From: Brachyspira pilosicoli P43/6/78
Lineage (GTDB): Bacteria > Spirochaetota > Brachyspiria > Brachyspirales > Brachyspiraceae
NCBI RefSeq assembly: GCF_000325665.1
Contig: NC_019908.1
Coordinates: forward strand, 1,612,001 to 1,676,000
Direction: 5' to 3'
Length of the DNA: 64,000 nt
Shown: positions 48,256 to 57,364 of the stretch, in pieces
How the letters are laid out: each line of letters starts with the position of its first letter
Position numbering within the stretch: the first letter of the stretch is position 1
Position numbers and translations under genes: made by a program
Notes under the pieces: model-generated
What the model was told of the DNA's origin: nothing
Seen by the model: the letters and a program-made list of their open reading frames with translations, nothing else
Databases searched by the model: none

Positions 48256-49353
48256 TTATTTCTTTGCCAAACTTCTTTTTGTAATTAAATCAACTATATC
48301 TGTATTTCCGTTTTCCATAGCATACATTAAAGCATTTTTTGACAAATTATCTACTATGCTCAAATCTGCATTACCGTCAAGTAAATATTGAACTGAATCA
48401 TAATCGCCATTCTCGGCAGCAAACATCAAAGCAGTCTTTCCATCATTATCTTTAATATTAACATCAGCATTAGCGTTAATTAATGATAAAACAATATCCT
48501 TCTTGCCTGATATACTAGCCCATATTAAAGCAGTTCTTCCATCTGCCATTCTATAATTAATATTAGCCTTACCTATTAAAAGTGATGACACTATATCATT
48601 CAATCCCAATGATGAAGCTAAAGCAAGTGTTGTAATATTTCCATAATATCCATAACTAGATACTACATTAGCATCAGCATTTCTCTCAAGGAGCATTTTA
48701 GCTACTTCTCCATTACCCTTAGCTATAGCATAAAATAAAGCATTAGCTCCAACATTATTAACTTTATTTATATCGCTTCCATTGTCAAGCAACAATTTCA
48801 CTATATCATCATGATTATTATAAGCAGCAACCATAAGAGGAGTCATATTATAATTGGCATCATCAGGATTAACATAAAGTCCAGACATATTAACATCAGC
48901 ACCGGCATTAATAATCATTTCTGTTATAGTATAATACCCCTTACCAGCTGCTTGAAGTAAAGCTGTAGTACCGTTATTAATTTTTATATTAGGATTAGCA
49001 TTTTTAGCAAGCAAATAAGAAGCTATATCAACATATCCGTTTTCTGCCGCATAAGTTAAAGCAGTCTTTCCATGTATACAGCTAGCATTAACATCTATTT
49101 TTTGAGATAATAGCAAAACAACTATATCTTTATAACCTCTAAAAGTAGCTGTTATTAAAGCATTATGTCCCTGCATATCTCCAAAATCTATATAACTTGA
49201 AATAGAACCAGCAGAAATTAATCTTTTTATTCCATTAATATTACCTGTATTAGCATAATCTAATAATTGGTCTAATTTTCCAGTATTAGTATTTTGAGAA
49301 AATAGAAAAGATATATTAAAAATAAGTATAAAAATCAAACTAAGATAACGCAT
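48256..49353 (-). CDS. Secreted ankyrin-repeat protein
   Basis: 365 residues. Signal peptide (LSLIFILIFNISFLFS, cleavage near SQN), then about ten ankyrin repeats of ~33 residues with the usual G-x-TALxxAAxxGHxxIVxxLLxxGAD pattern, for example GKTALTYAAENGYVDIASYL and GKTALMFAAENGDYDSVQYL. The final repeat region ends NTDIVDLITKRSLAKK. Exported ankyrin proteins bind other proteins in the periplasm or at the surface; the partner is unknown. TGAGGAAT ribosome site. Confidence 0.92.
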   Translation of the reverse strand: MRYLSLIFILIFNISFLFSQNTNTGKLDQLLDYANTGNINGIKRLISAGSISSYIDFGDMQGHNALITATFRGYKDIVVLLLSQKIDVNASCIHGKTALTYAAENGYVDIASYLLAKNANPNIKINNGTTALLQAAGKGYYTITEMIINAGADVNMSGLYVNPDDANYNMTPLMVAAYNNHDDIVKLLLDNGSDINKVNNVGANALFYAIAKGNGEVAKMLLERNADANVVSSYGYYGNITTLALASSLGLNDIVSSLLIGKANINYRMADGRTALIWASISGKKDIVLSLINANADVNIKDNDGKTALMFAAENGDYDSVQYLLDGNADLSIVDNLSKNALMYAMENGNTDIVDLITKRSLAKK

Positions 49354-49460
49354 AATAAATATTCCTCAAATATAGTTTTAGCCTTATTACAAATTCGGAA
49401 TTCGTATATATAATATTGAATGCTTGATACAAAAAACTTGATTAAACTTATAATTTATTC

Positions 49461-49543
49461 ACCGCACGGTAAGCAGGTTATTAGTTATAACATAAATGCA
49501 ATTATTAGATGTTATATATTTTTTAATTTTATTCTGCGTGCGG
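49461..49543. repeat. MITE-like repeat C, copy 6 (83 bp)
   Basis: accgcacggtaagcagg ... ttctgcgtgcggg. Followed 27 bases later by repeat D; same composite arrangement as 19382-19585. Confidence 0.85.
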
Positions 49544-49570
49544 GAAGTAAGATTAAAAAAGTTAAAGCGA

Positions 49571-49661
49571 ACTTGGGCGGGCGTTAACATTTCTTATTAA
49601 ACAACAAAAAATATAAGACTAAAAAGTTCAAACAAAATCATAAAATCTAAAGGGCGGGGAG
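49571..49661. repeat. Repeat D, copy 3
   Basis: acttgggcgggcgttaac ... aaagggcggggagtgag with AT-rich interior. Together with C6 it accounts for half of the 412-base gap upstream of the HARE-HTH gene; the remainder shows no other structure. Confidence 0.8.
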
Positions 49662-49765
49662 TGAGAAAAAATTTTTAAATATATTTAATGTCTAAATTGT
49701 ACAAAATTTTATAGAGTTTTTACAAAAATAGTGTATTATTAGTATATAAGTTTTAGGAGTTAGCT

Positions 49766-50725
49766 ATGACATATTATGATGCAGCAAAAAAAGTTTTAGA
49801 GCAAAGCGATGTTCCTATGAAAGTTGATGAAATATGGGAGAAGGCTTGCGAACTAGGTTATGATAAAATTATAGCTGAAACATTAAACGGTAAAATGAGT
49901 AAAACTCCTATTGCAAGTTTAGGAGCAAAAATATATACAGATATAAAATTTAATCCAGATACTACAATCTTTACTAAAGTTGGTAAAGGTAAATTTTTAT
50001 TAAAAAGCAAAATAAATAGCTCTAATCAAAATTTAATAAATGAAATTAATGATTTAAGCGAAGAAGAAGATACAGAAGAAAGTTCAGAAAATACAATTAC
50101 AAATAAAAAAATATTAGAAGAAGATTTGCATATACCTCTCACAAAATATTTGTACTCAATGAAAATATATTCTAAAACTATAAATGCCAATGCTACAGAT
50201 ATTAACTTAAAAGGAAAAATGAAATGGGGCACTCCAGATATTGTATCTGTTACTTTTAAAGATTATATTAATAAATCAGTTTTAGAATTATTTAATCATA
50301 TAAACCTGCCAACTACAGAAATTTACGCTTATGAATTAAAATTAAAACTCACACTTGGAACTTTAACTGAATATTATTTTCAAGCATTATCAAATTCAGG
50401 CTGGGCTAATGAAGCTTGGCTTGTTGCTATGGAAATAGATGAAAATAACTATGATGAATTAATGGAAGAAATAAAAAGATTAAATCAGTCTTTTGGTGTA
50501 GGTATAATAAAATTAAATTATTATAATCCTGAAGATTCAGAAATATTATTTTCAGCTAAAAAAAGAAATAATTTAGATATAGACACTATGCATAAGCTTT
50601 GCTATAACAGACAGTTTCAAGATTTTATTAATGATGTTAATGAAATATTGGAAGCTAAAGATAAATCAAAAAATCATATAATATCAAGTTTGATAAATAG
50701 TAAAAGATTTAATAACCCTAATTGA
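49766..50725 (+). CDS. HARE-HTH domain fused to PD-(D/E)XK-like nuclease domain (COG2958-like)
   Basis: 319 residues. N-terminal HARE-HTH winged-helix domain (1-75): MTYYDAAKKVLEQSDVPMKV, then ASLGAKIYTDIKFNPD and FTKVGKGKFLL. Acidic linker (about 85-115). C-terminal domain starts EEDLHIPLTKYLY and holds a nuclease-type pair: TPDIVSV (catalytic Asp) and about 35 residues later IYAYELKLKL (Glu-x-Lys), followed by YYFQALSNSGWANEAWLVA, a conserved block of this family. HARE-HTH domains are linked to restriction and modified-DNA recognition. No methyltransferase is adjacent, so it may be a stand-alone defence or DNA-repair nuclease. AGGAG ribosome site. Activity is an inference. Confidence 0.78.
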   Translation: MTYYDAAKKVLEQSDVPMKVDEIWEKACELGYDKIIAETLNGKMSKTPIASLGAKIYTDIKFNPDTTIFTKVGKGKFLLKSKINSSNQNLINEINDLSEEEDTEESSENTITNKKILEEDLHIPLTKYLYSMKIYSKTINANATDINLKGKMKWGTPDIVSVTFKDYINKSVLELFNHINLPTTEIYAYELKLKLTLGTLTEYYFQALSNSGWANEAWLVAMEIDENNYDELMEEIKRLNQSFGVGIIKLNYYNPEDSEILFSAKKRNNLDIDTMHKLCYNRQFQDFINDVNEILEAKDKSKNHIISSLINSKRFNNPN

Positions 50726-50796
50726 AGATTTTATAATTTATAATTTTTCATATAACTATTTTTATAAATAATATTTTATTATATCTTGAATACGAA

Positions 50797-51375
50797 TTAG
50801 TTTTTATTATTATAAAATTCTTTTAGTTTTATCCATATAGAGTTTAATTTCTTTTGCATAATAATATCAGGAATAAGCAGCATAGCAGTAATTACTAGAA
50901 CAATAGCAATAACTGCTAATATAGTACCAGCAAATACTAATAATACTTCAGGAGCATGGGAAATAGATTCAATTAAAGTGTAATTATTATAAGCTCCTCC
51001 GTAAAGTACCGACATACCGCTTACAAATACTCCCATAACAAAAGCAAGTATTAATCCACCTATAATTGGCATACCCACAAATAATACAATAATAAATGAA
51101 ACCATAATTATTTGAGTAACATTATTTTTATCTTTTTCATCAATTTTTAAAGCTATTTCTTTATAAATAATATTTCCGTATTTATTATACCAATATATGC
51201 TATAGATATTGCATGTTAAAATACTAAGTAGAAGTTCTAATTCAGGAGATATGTCTTTTCTACTAGTAAATTTTTTAACTTCTAAGCTAACATTGTAAAT
51301 CCAATAGTAATGATATATACCGCAAGTAATAAAGTTTAAAAGAAACATTATAGGAATAGACCTTATAATATTCAT
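50797..51375 (-). CDS. DUF4234 family membrane protein, long form
   Basis: 192 residues, four to five TM helices. Two DUF4234 patterns in the N-terminal half (LLNFITCGIYHYYWIYN and LSILTCNIYSIYWYNKYG), matching the 121-residue protein at 19703-20068, followed by two extra hydrophobic helices (about 92-120 and 145-172) and a basic tail. Function unknown. It begins 28 bases after the SH3-type gene on the same strand, so probably one transcript. Confidence 0.78.
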   Translation of the reverse strand: MNIIRSIPIMFLLNFITCGIYHYYWIYNVSLEVKKFTSRKDISPELELLLSILTCNIYSIYWYNKYGNIIYKEIALKIDEKDKNNVTQIIMVSFIIVLFVGMPIIGGLILAFVMGVFVSGMSVLYGGAYNNYTLIESISHAPEVLLVFAGTILAVIAIVLVITAMLLIPDIIMQKKLNSIWIKLKEFYNNKN

Positions 51376-51403
51376 ATTGTTATCCTATTATTGTTATGCT
51401 CTT

Positions 51404-52273
51404 TTAATAGCCTCCATTTTCAAGTTTTATCTGCGAACCATGCACAAAGCCATGAATTGCATCTTTTCCGTCTTCAGCCTCTGGAGGAAGATAAAATACT
51501 TCAAGCCACTTTGTTTCGATATCTTGATAATTCTCATAATCAATACCTTCTCCATTGATAGATAATAAAACTCCCCCATTATAAATCATATCTCTTTTCA
51601 AAATCTTTCCTATTATTTTTCCATTTGCTTTATCTCTTATATTCACATAATTGTCTTGAGAATTATATTGAAGTTCGTTGTAATGAACATCTCCTGAATT
51701 ATAATTATTTTTACTAAAATACTCTGTTTCTACATCACCTAAAGCCTTAAAACCTACAATATCACCGTAAGCCTCTCTAGATGCTTCACCTTCTCCATAA
51801 AAACGATAATTTCTAATTGTAACTTCAGCTCTTACAGCAGCAGCACCTAAAAATCTTTTATTCAAAGGTTCTGGTAATTTTACTTCAATATTTTTTAATA
51901 AAACACCGAATTCCAATCTGTCAAATTTAACGCCGCTAAAATCCCAAGAATCACCATATTTAGAAGCCCCTTGATTTTTCAAATTCATTTCAAATGAAGC
52001 ATATAAAAAAGGAAGATCTACATTATTATCAGGATAAAATCTTAAAGCAGTATAATTATTTCCCATATCATAATTATCAGATCTTTCAAGAACTCCTGTT
52101 AATGTAATCTCTCCATCAAAATAAACCATACCATAACTTTCTACATTATAGGCTTTAAGTGTATTTTTTGTCACTTTACCATTATCACTTAAAAGTTCAG
52201 AAAAATACGCTTCACTAGGTGGAAATGCCCATAAAAAATTAATGCTTAAAAGAAATAAAATAATTTTTTTCAT
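51404..52273 (-). CDS. Exported protein with C-terminal SH3-like domain
   Basis: 289 residues. Signal peptide (ILFLLSINFLWA, cleavage before FPPSE). Middle region is beta-rich and unrecognised. The last ~90 residues look like a bacterial SH3 domain: NYVNIRDKANGKIIGKIL, then ETKWLEVFYLPPE and IHGFVHGSQI. Bacterial SH3 domains bind peptidoglycan or proteins, so a periplasmic or surface role is likely. Ribosome site TAGGAG. Confidence 0.75.
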   Translation of the reverse strand: MKKIILFLLSINFLWAFPPSEAYFSELLSDNGKVTKNTLKAYNVESYGMVYFDGEITLTGVLERSDNYDMGNNYTALRFYPDNNVDLPFLYASFEMNLKNQGASKYGDSWDFSGVKFDRLEFGVLLKNIEVKLPEPLNKRFLGAAAVRAEVTIRNYRFYGEGEASREAYGDIVGFKALGDVETEYFSKNNYNSGDVHYNELQYNSQDNYVNIRDKANGKIIGKILKRDMIYNGGVLLSINGEGIDYENYQDIETKWLEVFYLPPEAEDGKDAIHGFVHGSQIKLENGGY

Positions 52274-52456
52274 TGTAATAACTCCTATTATTGCTATGCC
52301 ACCCGTAATGGTGTATTACCTACATTTTTTTATTATATATAAAAAACTTATTTGTTACTACATTCATAAGTTTTTTATTAATTCTATGTAGTTTTAATTT
52401 TTTATTATCATTATATATAAATTAAAACATAAATATTACAATTTATAAAACATTCA

Positions 52457-53485
52457 CTATTTTACTATTTTATAACCGTACTCCTTTGCCATATCATTAG
52501 CTGTTTTTCCTTTTTTATTTTTTATATTAACATCAGGATTTAATTTTAATATCTCATTTATAAGAGGTTCATTGCGAAGTTCTATAGCATACATTAATAA
52601 AGTATTTCCCTTATTATCCTGAGCATTAATATCGGCACCATTAGATACTAATAACTTTATAAGTCTAATAGCCCTATCTGTCTCTTCCATTTTCTTCTGA
52701 TTCATATAATCTTTTATATAGTCTGTTTTAGCATGATCTCCAAACATATCTTCCGTCATTGCCTTAACATTCTCTAAAACACCAAAAGATGATATTGTAT
52801 GAAATAAAGCTGTTTTTCCTTCATTATCTTTTATATTAATATCTGCATTTTCTGATAAACATATATCTATTATTTGTACTTTATCAGTTTGAACAGCAAA
52901 CATCAATGTAGTAACACCTTCATTATCTTGAGCATTAATATCAGCACCTTTTTCAAGTAAAAACTTTACATGTTCTTGATTTTCATAAGCTAAAGAATGC
53001 TGTATTAAAGGAGTTCTTCCAGATTTATTTTTTTTATTTATATCTGCACCATGTTGAAGGAAATAATTAACGGTTTCCTTTTTTCTAGTAAAAAAGAAAA
53101 CATTAGAACCATAATTATCTGACACATTAAAATCAGGATTATATTTTTCAAATAGTTTTAAGATTTCAAGTTCATCTAAAACAGCAGCCCAGAAAAATGC
53201 ATTTCTTCCCTTATTATCTTTTATTTTAATAACATCTGCATTATGCTCTAATAAAATTTTAACAACCTCTATTTCTCCTTCTGTTACAGCATTCATTAAA
53301 GGAGTAAATCCGTCTTCTTCATCTTGAACATTAATATTAACTTTATCAATTAATTCTTCAATTACATACATTTGACCATAACGGCATGCATGAAGAAAAT
53401 TTCTTTCATCTTGAGTTATACCATAAGAATCATTGACCATTAAAACTACTCCAACAATAATTAACACAATATATTTTTTTAGCAT
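52457..53485 (-). CDS. Secreted ankyrin-repeat protein
   Basis: 342 residues from the ATG at 53485 (AGGAA upstream), which gives the signal peptide LKKYIVLIIVGVVLMVNDSYG; the frame is open further upstream. Eight or nine ankyrin repeats follow, for example GFTPLMNAVTEGEIEVVKIL, GRTPLIQHSLAYENQEHVKF and GVTTLMFAVQTDKVQIIDIC, with one longer insertion (about 235-270) that interrupts the array. Ends KGKTANDMAKEYGYKIVK. Periplasmic or surface protein-binding role likely; partners unknown. The TRKKET segment also occurs near the end of the next ankyrin protein, suggesting shared ancestry. Confidence 0.9.
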   Translation of the reverse strand: MLKKYIVLIIVGVVLMVNDSYGITQDERNFLHACRYGQMYVIEELIDKVNINVQDEEDGFTPLMNAVTEGEIEVVKILLEHNADVIKIKDNKGRNAFFWAAVLDELEILKLFEKYNPDFNVSDNYGSNVFFFTRKKETVNYFLQHGADINKKNKSGRTPLIQHSLAYENQEHVKFLLEKGADINAQDNEGVTTLMFAVQTDKVQIIDICLSENADINIKDNEGKTALFHTISSFGVLENVKAMTEDMFGDHAKTDYIKDYMNQKKMEETDRAIRLIKLLVSNGADINAQDNKGNTLLMYAIELRNEPLINEILKLNPDVNIKNKKGKTANDMAKEYGYKIVK

Positions 53486-53666
53486 TTTAGTTCCTATTAT
53501 TACTAATAAAAATTGTTCGCTAATCAAACTCTATCAAATAAATTTGCTAGAGGCTCACAATTTTTATAAATTATATTTTATTATTACTATATATGAAATG
53601 ATATACTTTTATATCATTGCTATTCCGCAAGTAATAGTGCCTTGCAAAACGTTAAGCGACAATATA

Positions 53667-53690
53667 AGCCAGCAACTAAAGTTACTGGCT
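53667..53690. other. Hairpin between ankyrin genes
   Basis: agccagcaac-taaa-gttactggct, a stem with one mismatch 25 bases after the 53715 gene's stop. No T-run follows on the minus strand, so it may be an attenuator or mRNA-stabilising structure instead of a terminator. Confidence 0.45.
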
Positions 53691-53714
53691 GCTATGACTA
53701 ACTTTTTATTATTC

Positions 53715-54284
53715 TTATCTTGTTGCACCAAGCTCTATTAATTTTTCTTTAGCCTCTTTTTTACGAGATAAAAGCAGAGCAGTTACTCCTAAATCATCCA
53801 TGTGATTTACATCAAGACCTAAATCTTTTACTAAATATTCAAATACATCTATATTACGAAAATCCGCTGCTATAATAATTCCATTAGCATTATTGCCAGT
53901 TCTTGAATTAACTAAATTAGGATCATGTTCAACTAACATCTGTATAATTTCAACATCACCTGCACCGCAAGCCCAAAGAAAAGCATTTCTCTCTCTACCA
54001 TCATAAATAGAAGGATCAGCACCATTATCAAGCAAATATCTTATCATATCTTTATTTTTATTAAGTACAGCTAATATGATAGGAGTTTCTTTATTAATCT
54101 CATAAGATCTATCTAATATAGAAACCTCATCCTTTATGGTTATTCCAGTATTAATATTTTCTTTGTTTATTAATTTTTTGAGACCTTCTAAATCATTATT
54201 TAGTATAGCATCTAATATATTATTATTATTTGAACAAGATATAGTAAAGATACCCAATAAAAATGATAGAATTAGTTTTTTCAT
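53715..54284 (-). CDS. Ankyrin-repeat lipoprotein, short
   Basis: 189 residues. Lipoprotein signal peptide with lipobox FTISC (Cys17), an Asn run, then about five ankyrin repeats (ETPIILAVLNKNKDMIRYLL, RNAFLWACGAGDVEIIQMLV). It stops after LLLSRKKEAKEKLIELGATR, at the point where the larger paralog 52457-53485 continues with more repeats, so it is a shortened member. GGAGGTA ribosome site. Probably anchored in a membrane facing the periplasm. Confidence 0.85.
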   Translation of the reverse strand: MKKLILSFLLGIFTISCSNNNNILDAILNNDLEGLKKLINKENINTGITIKDEVSILDRSYEINKETPIILAVLNKNKDMIRYLLDNGADPSIYDGRERNAFLWACGAGDVEIIQMLVEHDPNLVNSRTGNNANGIIIAADFRNIDVFEYLVKDLGLDVNHMDDLGVTALLLSRKKEAKEKLIELGATR

Positions 54285-54459
54285 TATATACCTCCATTGT
54301 TGTTTATATTCTCATTACTAATTTTGAAAGTATAAATAATTAAAATACAAAAGTCAATGTACATATATGAGGTATAATTCTTTATTGTTATCTATAATAA
54401 ATTTACTTCATTATATTATTATGGTTATATTTTTTATAAAATTTAAAAAGGAAGTGTTT

Positions 54460-54882
54460 ATGAAGAAAAAATTAATATCTATACTATTTTTAACTGCTAT
54501 TTTATTTGTAAGCTGCAGCAATGAAAATAAAACTGGACCATCATCAAATAATAATAATGATTTAAAATATTCAGGCAGTTGGACTTTCACTAATACACCT
54601 AATTATAAAGGAGGAGTTTTAACAATTAATAAAGATGGCTCTTGTATAATAAACAATAAAAAAGCAGAATCTTTTACAAAAAACTCAGAAAACAACTATG
54701 TAATTGTATTTAAAGAAAATTTAGTTCAAGACTATGTTACTGCTGTAATAACTTTAACTTTAGATATAACTTTTGATACAGAAAATTCAGGAACAGTTAA
54801 AATAAATGAGAAAGCTGTTTCAGAAGATGGAACAGAACTTCACAATGCTGATGTTAATGAAATTATAACAAAAAATATTTAA
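54460..54882 (+). CDS. Lipoprotein of the CSN-KTG family, one domain
   Basis: 140 residues from the ATG at 54460 (AAAAAGGAAG ribosome site); an upstream open stretch to 54367 is not needed. Signal peptide with lipobox ILFVSCSN, then KTGPSSNNNN and one domain opening YSGSWTFTNT, the same plan as the lipoproteins at 46876 and 47720. Unlike the 47720 copy its frame is intact. Function unknown. Confidence 0.8.
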   Translation: MKKKLISILFLTAILFVSCSNENKTGPSSNNNNDLKYSGSWTFTNTPNYKGGVLTINKDGSCIINNKKAESFTKNSENNYVIVFKENLVQDYVTAVITLTLDITFDTENSGTVKINEKAVSEDGTELHNADVNEIITKNI

Positions 54883-54900
54883 ATAAATTTGTATTATATA

Positions 54901-54933
54901 AAAAGTCTGATTTTTTAATCAGGCTTTTTTTAT
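54901..54933 (+). terminator. Rho-independent terminator
   Basis: AAAAGTCTGATT-TTTT-AATCAGGCTTTTTTT hairpin and T-run, 18 bases after the lipoprotein stop. Confidence 0.85.
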
Positions 54934-55000
54934 ATAAAATATTATATAGTTAAAAAATAAATGTATTATTAATATATATTTGATATAAAACTAAAATCTT

Positions 55001-55033
55001 TTAACTTTTTATTACGAGAAAAAGTTGAATAAA
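55001..55033. repeat. Degenerate repeat A
   Basis: aactttttattacgagaaaa then agttgaataaa; only the outer arms of an A unit remain. Confidence 0.5.
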
Positions 55034-55147
55034 CTATCAAATATATTTTCAATATAAAATATAATTATCAAAAATCTATTTAACACTTGAATTCATTTAC
55101 TTATATGCTATAGTTTTGCAATAAATATATAATTAATAGGAAATGAT

Positions 55148-57313
55148 TTGAATAATAAAAACAAAAAAATAGAACTGCTCGCACCTGTTGGCGATGAAAG
55201 GGGGTTAAAGGCTGCTGTTAATGCGGGGGCTGATGCTGTATATTTCGGTACTAAAAGTTTTAATGCGAGAGTTGGTGCGGCTGAAAACTTCGATGAAAAG
55301 ACACTTGAAGAAAATATAAAGTTTGCAAAATTAAGAAATGTGAATGTTTATATTACAGTTAATACTTTAGTTTATAATGATGAAATTGATAAAGTACTTC
55401 CATTAATAAAAACTGTTTCTGATTTAGGAGCCGATGCTATTATAGTTCAAGACTTAGGTATTATTGATATTGTTAGAAATAATTTAAATATTGCCATGCA
55501 TGCAAGCACGCAGATGTCTTGTAATAATTTAGATAGTGTAAAACTTCTTAAAAGCATTGGTATTGACAGAGTTGTTCTAGCACGTGAAATGAGTTTAGAG
55601 AATATAAAATATATTAGAGATAACACAGACATAGAACTTGAAACTTTTGTGCATGGAGCTTTATGCGTAAGTTTTTCTGGTCAATGTGCTTATTCTTATT
55701 TGCATGGAGGAAGGAGCGCAAACAGAGGTGCATGTGCACAGCCTTGCAGAATGGAATATACTGGAGGAAAAACTGATTATCCTCTAAGCACTAAAGATTT
55801 AATGACTATTGATATAATTCCAAACTTACTTGAAAGCGGAATAACTTCTTTTAAAATAGAAGGACGTGCTAAAAGAAGTGAATATGTTGCAGTTACTACT
55901 TCGATATATAGACATGCCATCGATTTGGCTTTAGAAAATAAAGATATACCTATCCAGAAATATAGAGAAAGTTTGATGAAGATTTTTAATAGAGGCGGAT
56001 TTTCTCAAGGGTATTATTATAATTCAAAAGATATTTTTGAAAATTATAAGCCTAGTCATGACGGTGAATATATAGGAGAAGTTGTAGCATACAAAAAAAA
56101 TAAAATACATATAAAAGCAGAAAAAGAATTAAATGTTTATGATGGGCTTTCATTTGGAGATAGCGGACAGGTAGGAATGCAGATTTCTGATTTATATAAA
56201 GATAATATTAGAGTAAAAAGAGCTAAAGGAAATTTAAGTTTTTCGGCTGTTATAAAAAATGTAAATGTAGGTGATGAAGTTTATAGAACTACTGATAAAT
56301 TACAAATGGACGAAGCAGAGAAAATAATTGAAAGTGATAATTTTAAGCATTTGCTTGATTTAAATTGTATTATTGGATTTAATGACATTGATGATAATAA
56401 AAAAATAAAATTAGTAGTTCATAGCAAATATGATAAGAGACTAAATAATATAGAATATATTAGCGATTATACACTTCAAGAAGCTAAAACTAAAGCAACA
56501 ATTAAAGAAGATATTTTTAATTCTCTTTCAAAAACAGGAGGAACAGTATTTGAATTTGAAAATATTAATATAGAAGAAAAATTCAAAAATCCTTTTATAC
56601 CTGTTAAAATTTTAAATGAAGCTAGAAGATGCATAATTGAAAAATTAGAAAATGTTTTAATGCAGTCAAAAAAAATTGATTATAATAAAGATTTTGAAAA
56701 AAATATTAATTATCCAAACACAAATATAAAAGTTTTAATTGCTAACAGTGAAGAGAAAATTAATTTATATTCTGATATTCATTATGACAAAAAAATATTA
56801 TTTCCAAATGTTTATGATGAAAATATAATTAAGCTTTTTGAAAATAAAAAAATAGACGGAATAATTCTTCCTCATGTAACATTCGATAAAGACATTGAAG
56901 TGATAAAAAGCATAGTAGAAAAAACAAATAATATGATAGTAATATGCAATAACTTAGGTCATATTGAAGCATTAAAAGAAAAAGCTATATTATGGGCTGG
57001 CATTGGGCTTAATGCAATTAATAACTATACTGTAGACTTTTTATATAAATTAGGAGTTGATGTTGTTATATCAGCTATTGAAGCTGGTAAAAATTTAAAA
57101 CACACATTATCAATAAAAGAAGGTTTGATTCCTGCTATGAACTTTGCCTTCTGTCCAAAGAGTATGTCTGTAGGATGTTCTAAATGCAAAGAAGAAGATA
57201 TTATTGACCACAAAGGAAATATTGTAATATTTGATTGTGTGAAAATATATAACAAAACAAGCTTTATTTTAGAGAATATAAAAAATAAAACAGGCGAGAT
57301 TTATATAAAATAA
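55148..57313 (+). CDS. Peptidase U32 family protein with DUF3656-like region
   Basis: 721 residues starting at TTG 55148 (AGGAAA 7 bases upstream; no suitable ATG). N-terminal U32 barrel: IELLAPVGDERGLKAAVNAG and ADAVYFGTKSFNAR, then the Cys-rich signature VSFSGQCAYSYLHGGRSANR and GACAQPCRMEY, which suggests an Fe-S site. The middle holds the DUF3656 collagenase-associated segment and the C-terminus another U32-like half with CSKCKEED. Relatives such as RlhA and UbiU/V are now linked to RNA or quinone hydroxylation, so proteolysis is doubtful; closest function is probably rRNA or tRNA hydroxylation. Confidence 0.9.
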   Translation: MNNKNKKIELLAPVGDERGLKAAVNAGADAVYFGTKSFNARVGAAENFDEKTLEENIKFAKLRNVNVYITVNTLVYNDEIDKVLPLIKTVSDLGADAIIVQDLGIIDIVRNNLNIAMHASTQMSCNNLDSVKLLKSIGIDRVVLAREMSLENIKYIRDNTDIELETFVHGALCVSFSGQCAYSYLHGGRSANRGACAQPCRMEYTGGKTDYPLSTKDLMTIDIIPNLLESGITSFKIEGRAKRSEYVAVTTSIYRHAIDLALENKDIPIQKYRESLMKIFNRGGFSQGYYYNSKDIFENYKPSHDGEYIGEVVAYKKNKIHIKAEKELNVYDGLSFGDSGQVGMQISDLYKDNIRVKRAKGNLSFSAVIKNVNVGDEVYRTTDKLQMDEAEKIIESDNFKHLLDLNCIIGFNDIDDNKKIKLVVHSKYDKRLNNIEYISDYTLQEAKTKATIKEDIFNSLSKTGGTVFEFENINIEEKFKNPFIPVKILNEARRCIIEKLENVLMQSKKIDYNKDFEKNINYPNTNIKVLIANSEEKINLYSDIHYDKKILFPNVYDENIIKLFENKKIDGIILPHVTFDKDIEVIKSIVEKTNNMIVICNNLGHIEALKEKAILWAGIGLNAINNYTVDFLYKLGVDVVISAIEAGKNLKHTLSIKEGLIPAMNFAFCPKSMSVGCSKCKEEDIIDHKGNIVIFDCVKIYNKTSFILENIKNKTGEIYIK

Positions 57314-57314
57314 T

Positions 57315-57350
57315 AAGAGGCTAAATATTATTTGATATCTAGCCCCTTAA
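57315..57350. terminator. Bidirectional terminator between convergent genes
   Basis: AAGAGGCTAAATA ... TATCTAGCCCCTT hairpin between the U32 and PTS genes. Confidence 0.75.
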
Positions 57351-57364
57351 TAGTAAATATATAT

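Noticed and set aside
53590-53700. Integron attC-like site suggested by the paired short motifs and hairpin between ankyrin genes
   Set aside because: No consistent R/L box pairs, no integrase, and no repeated copies next to other cassettes.
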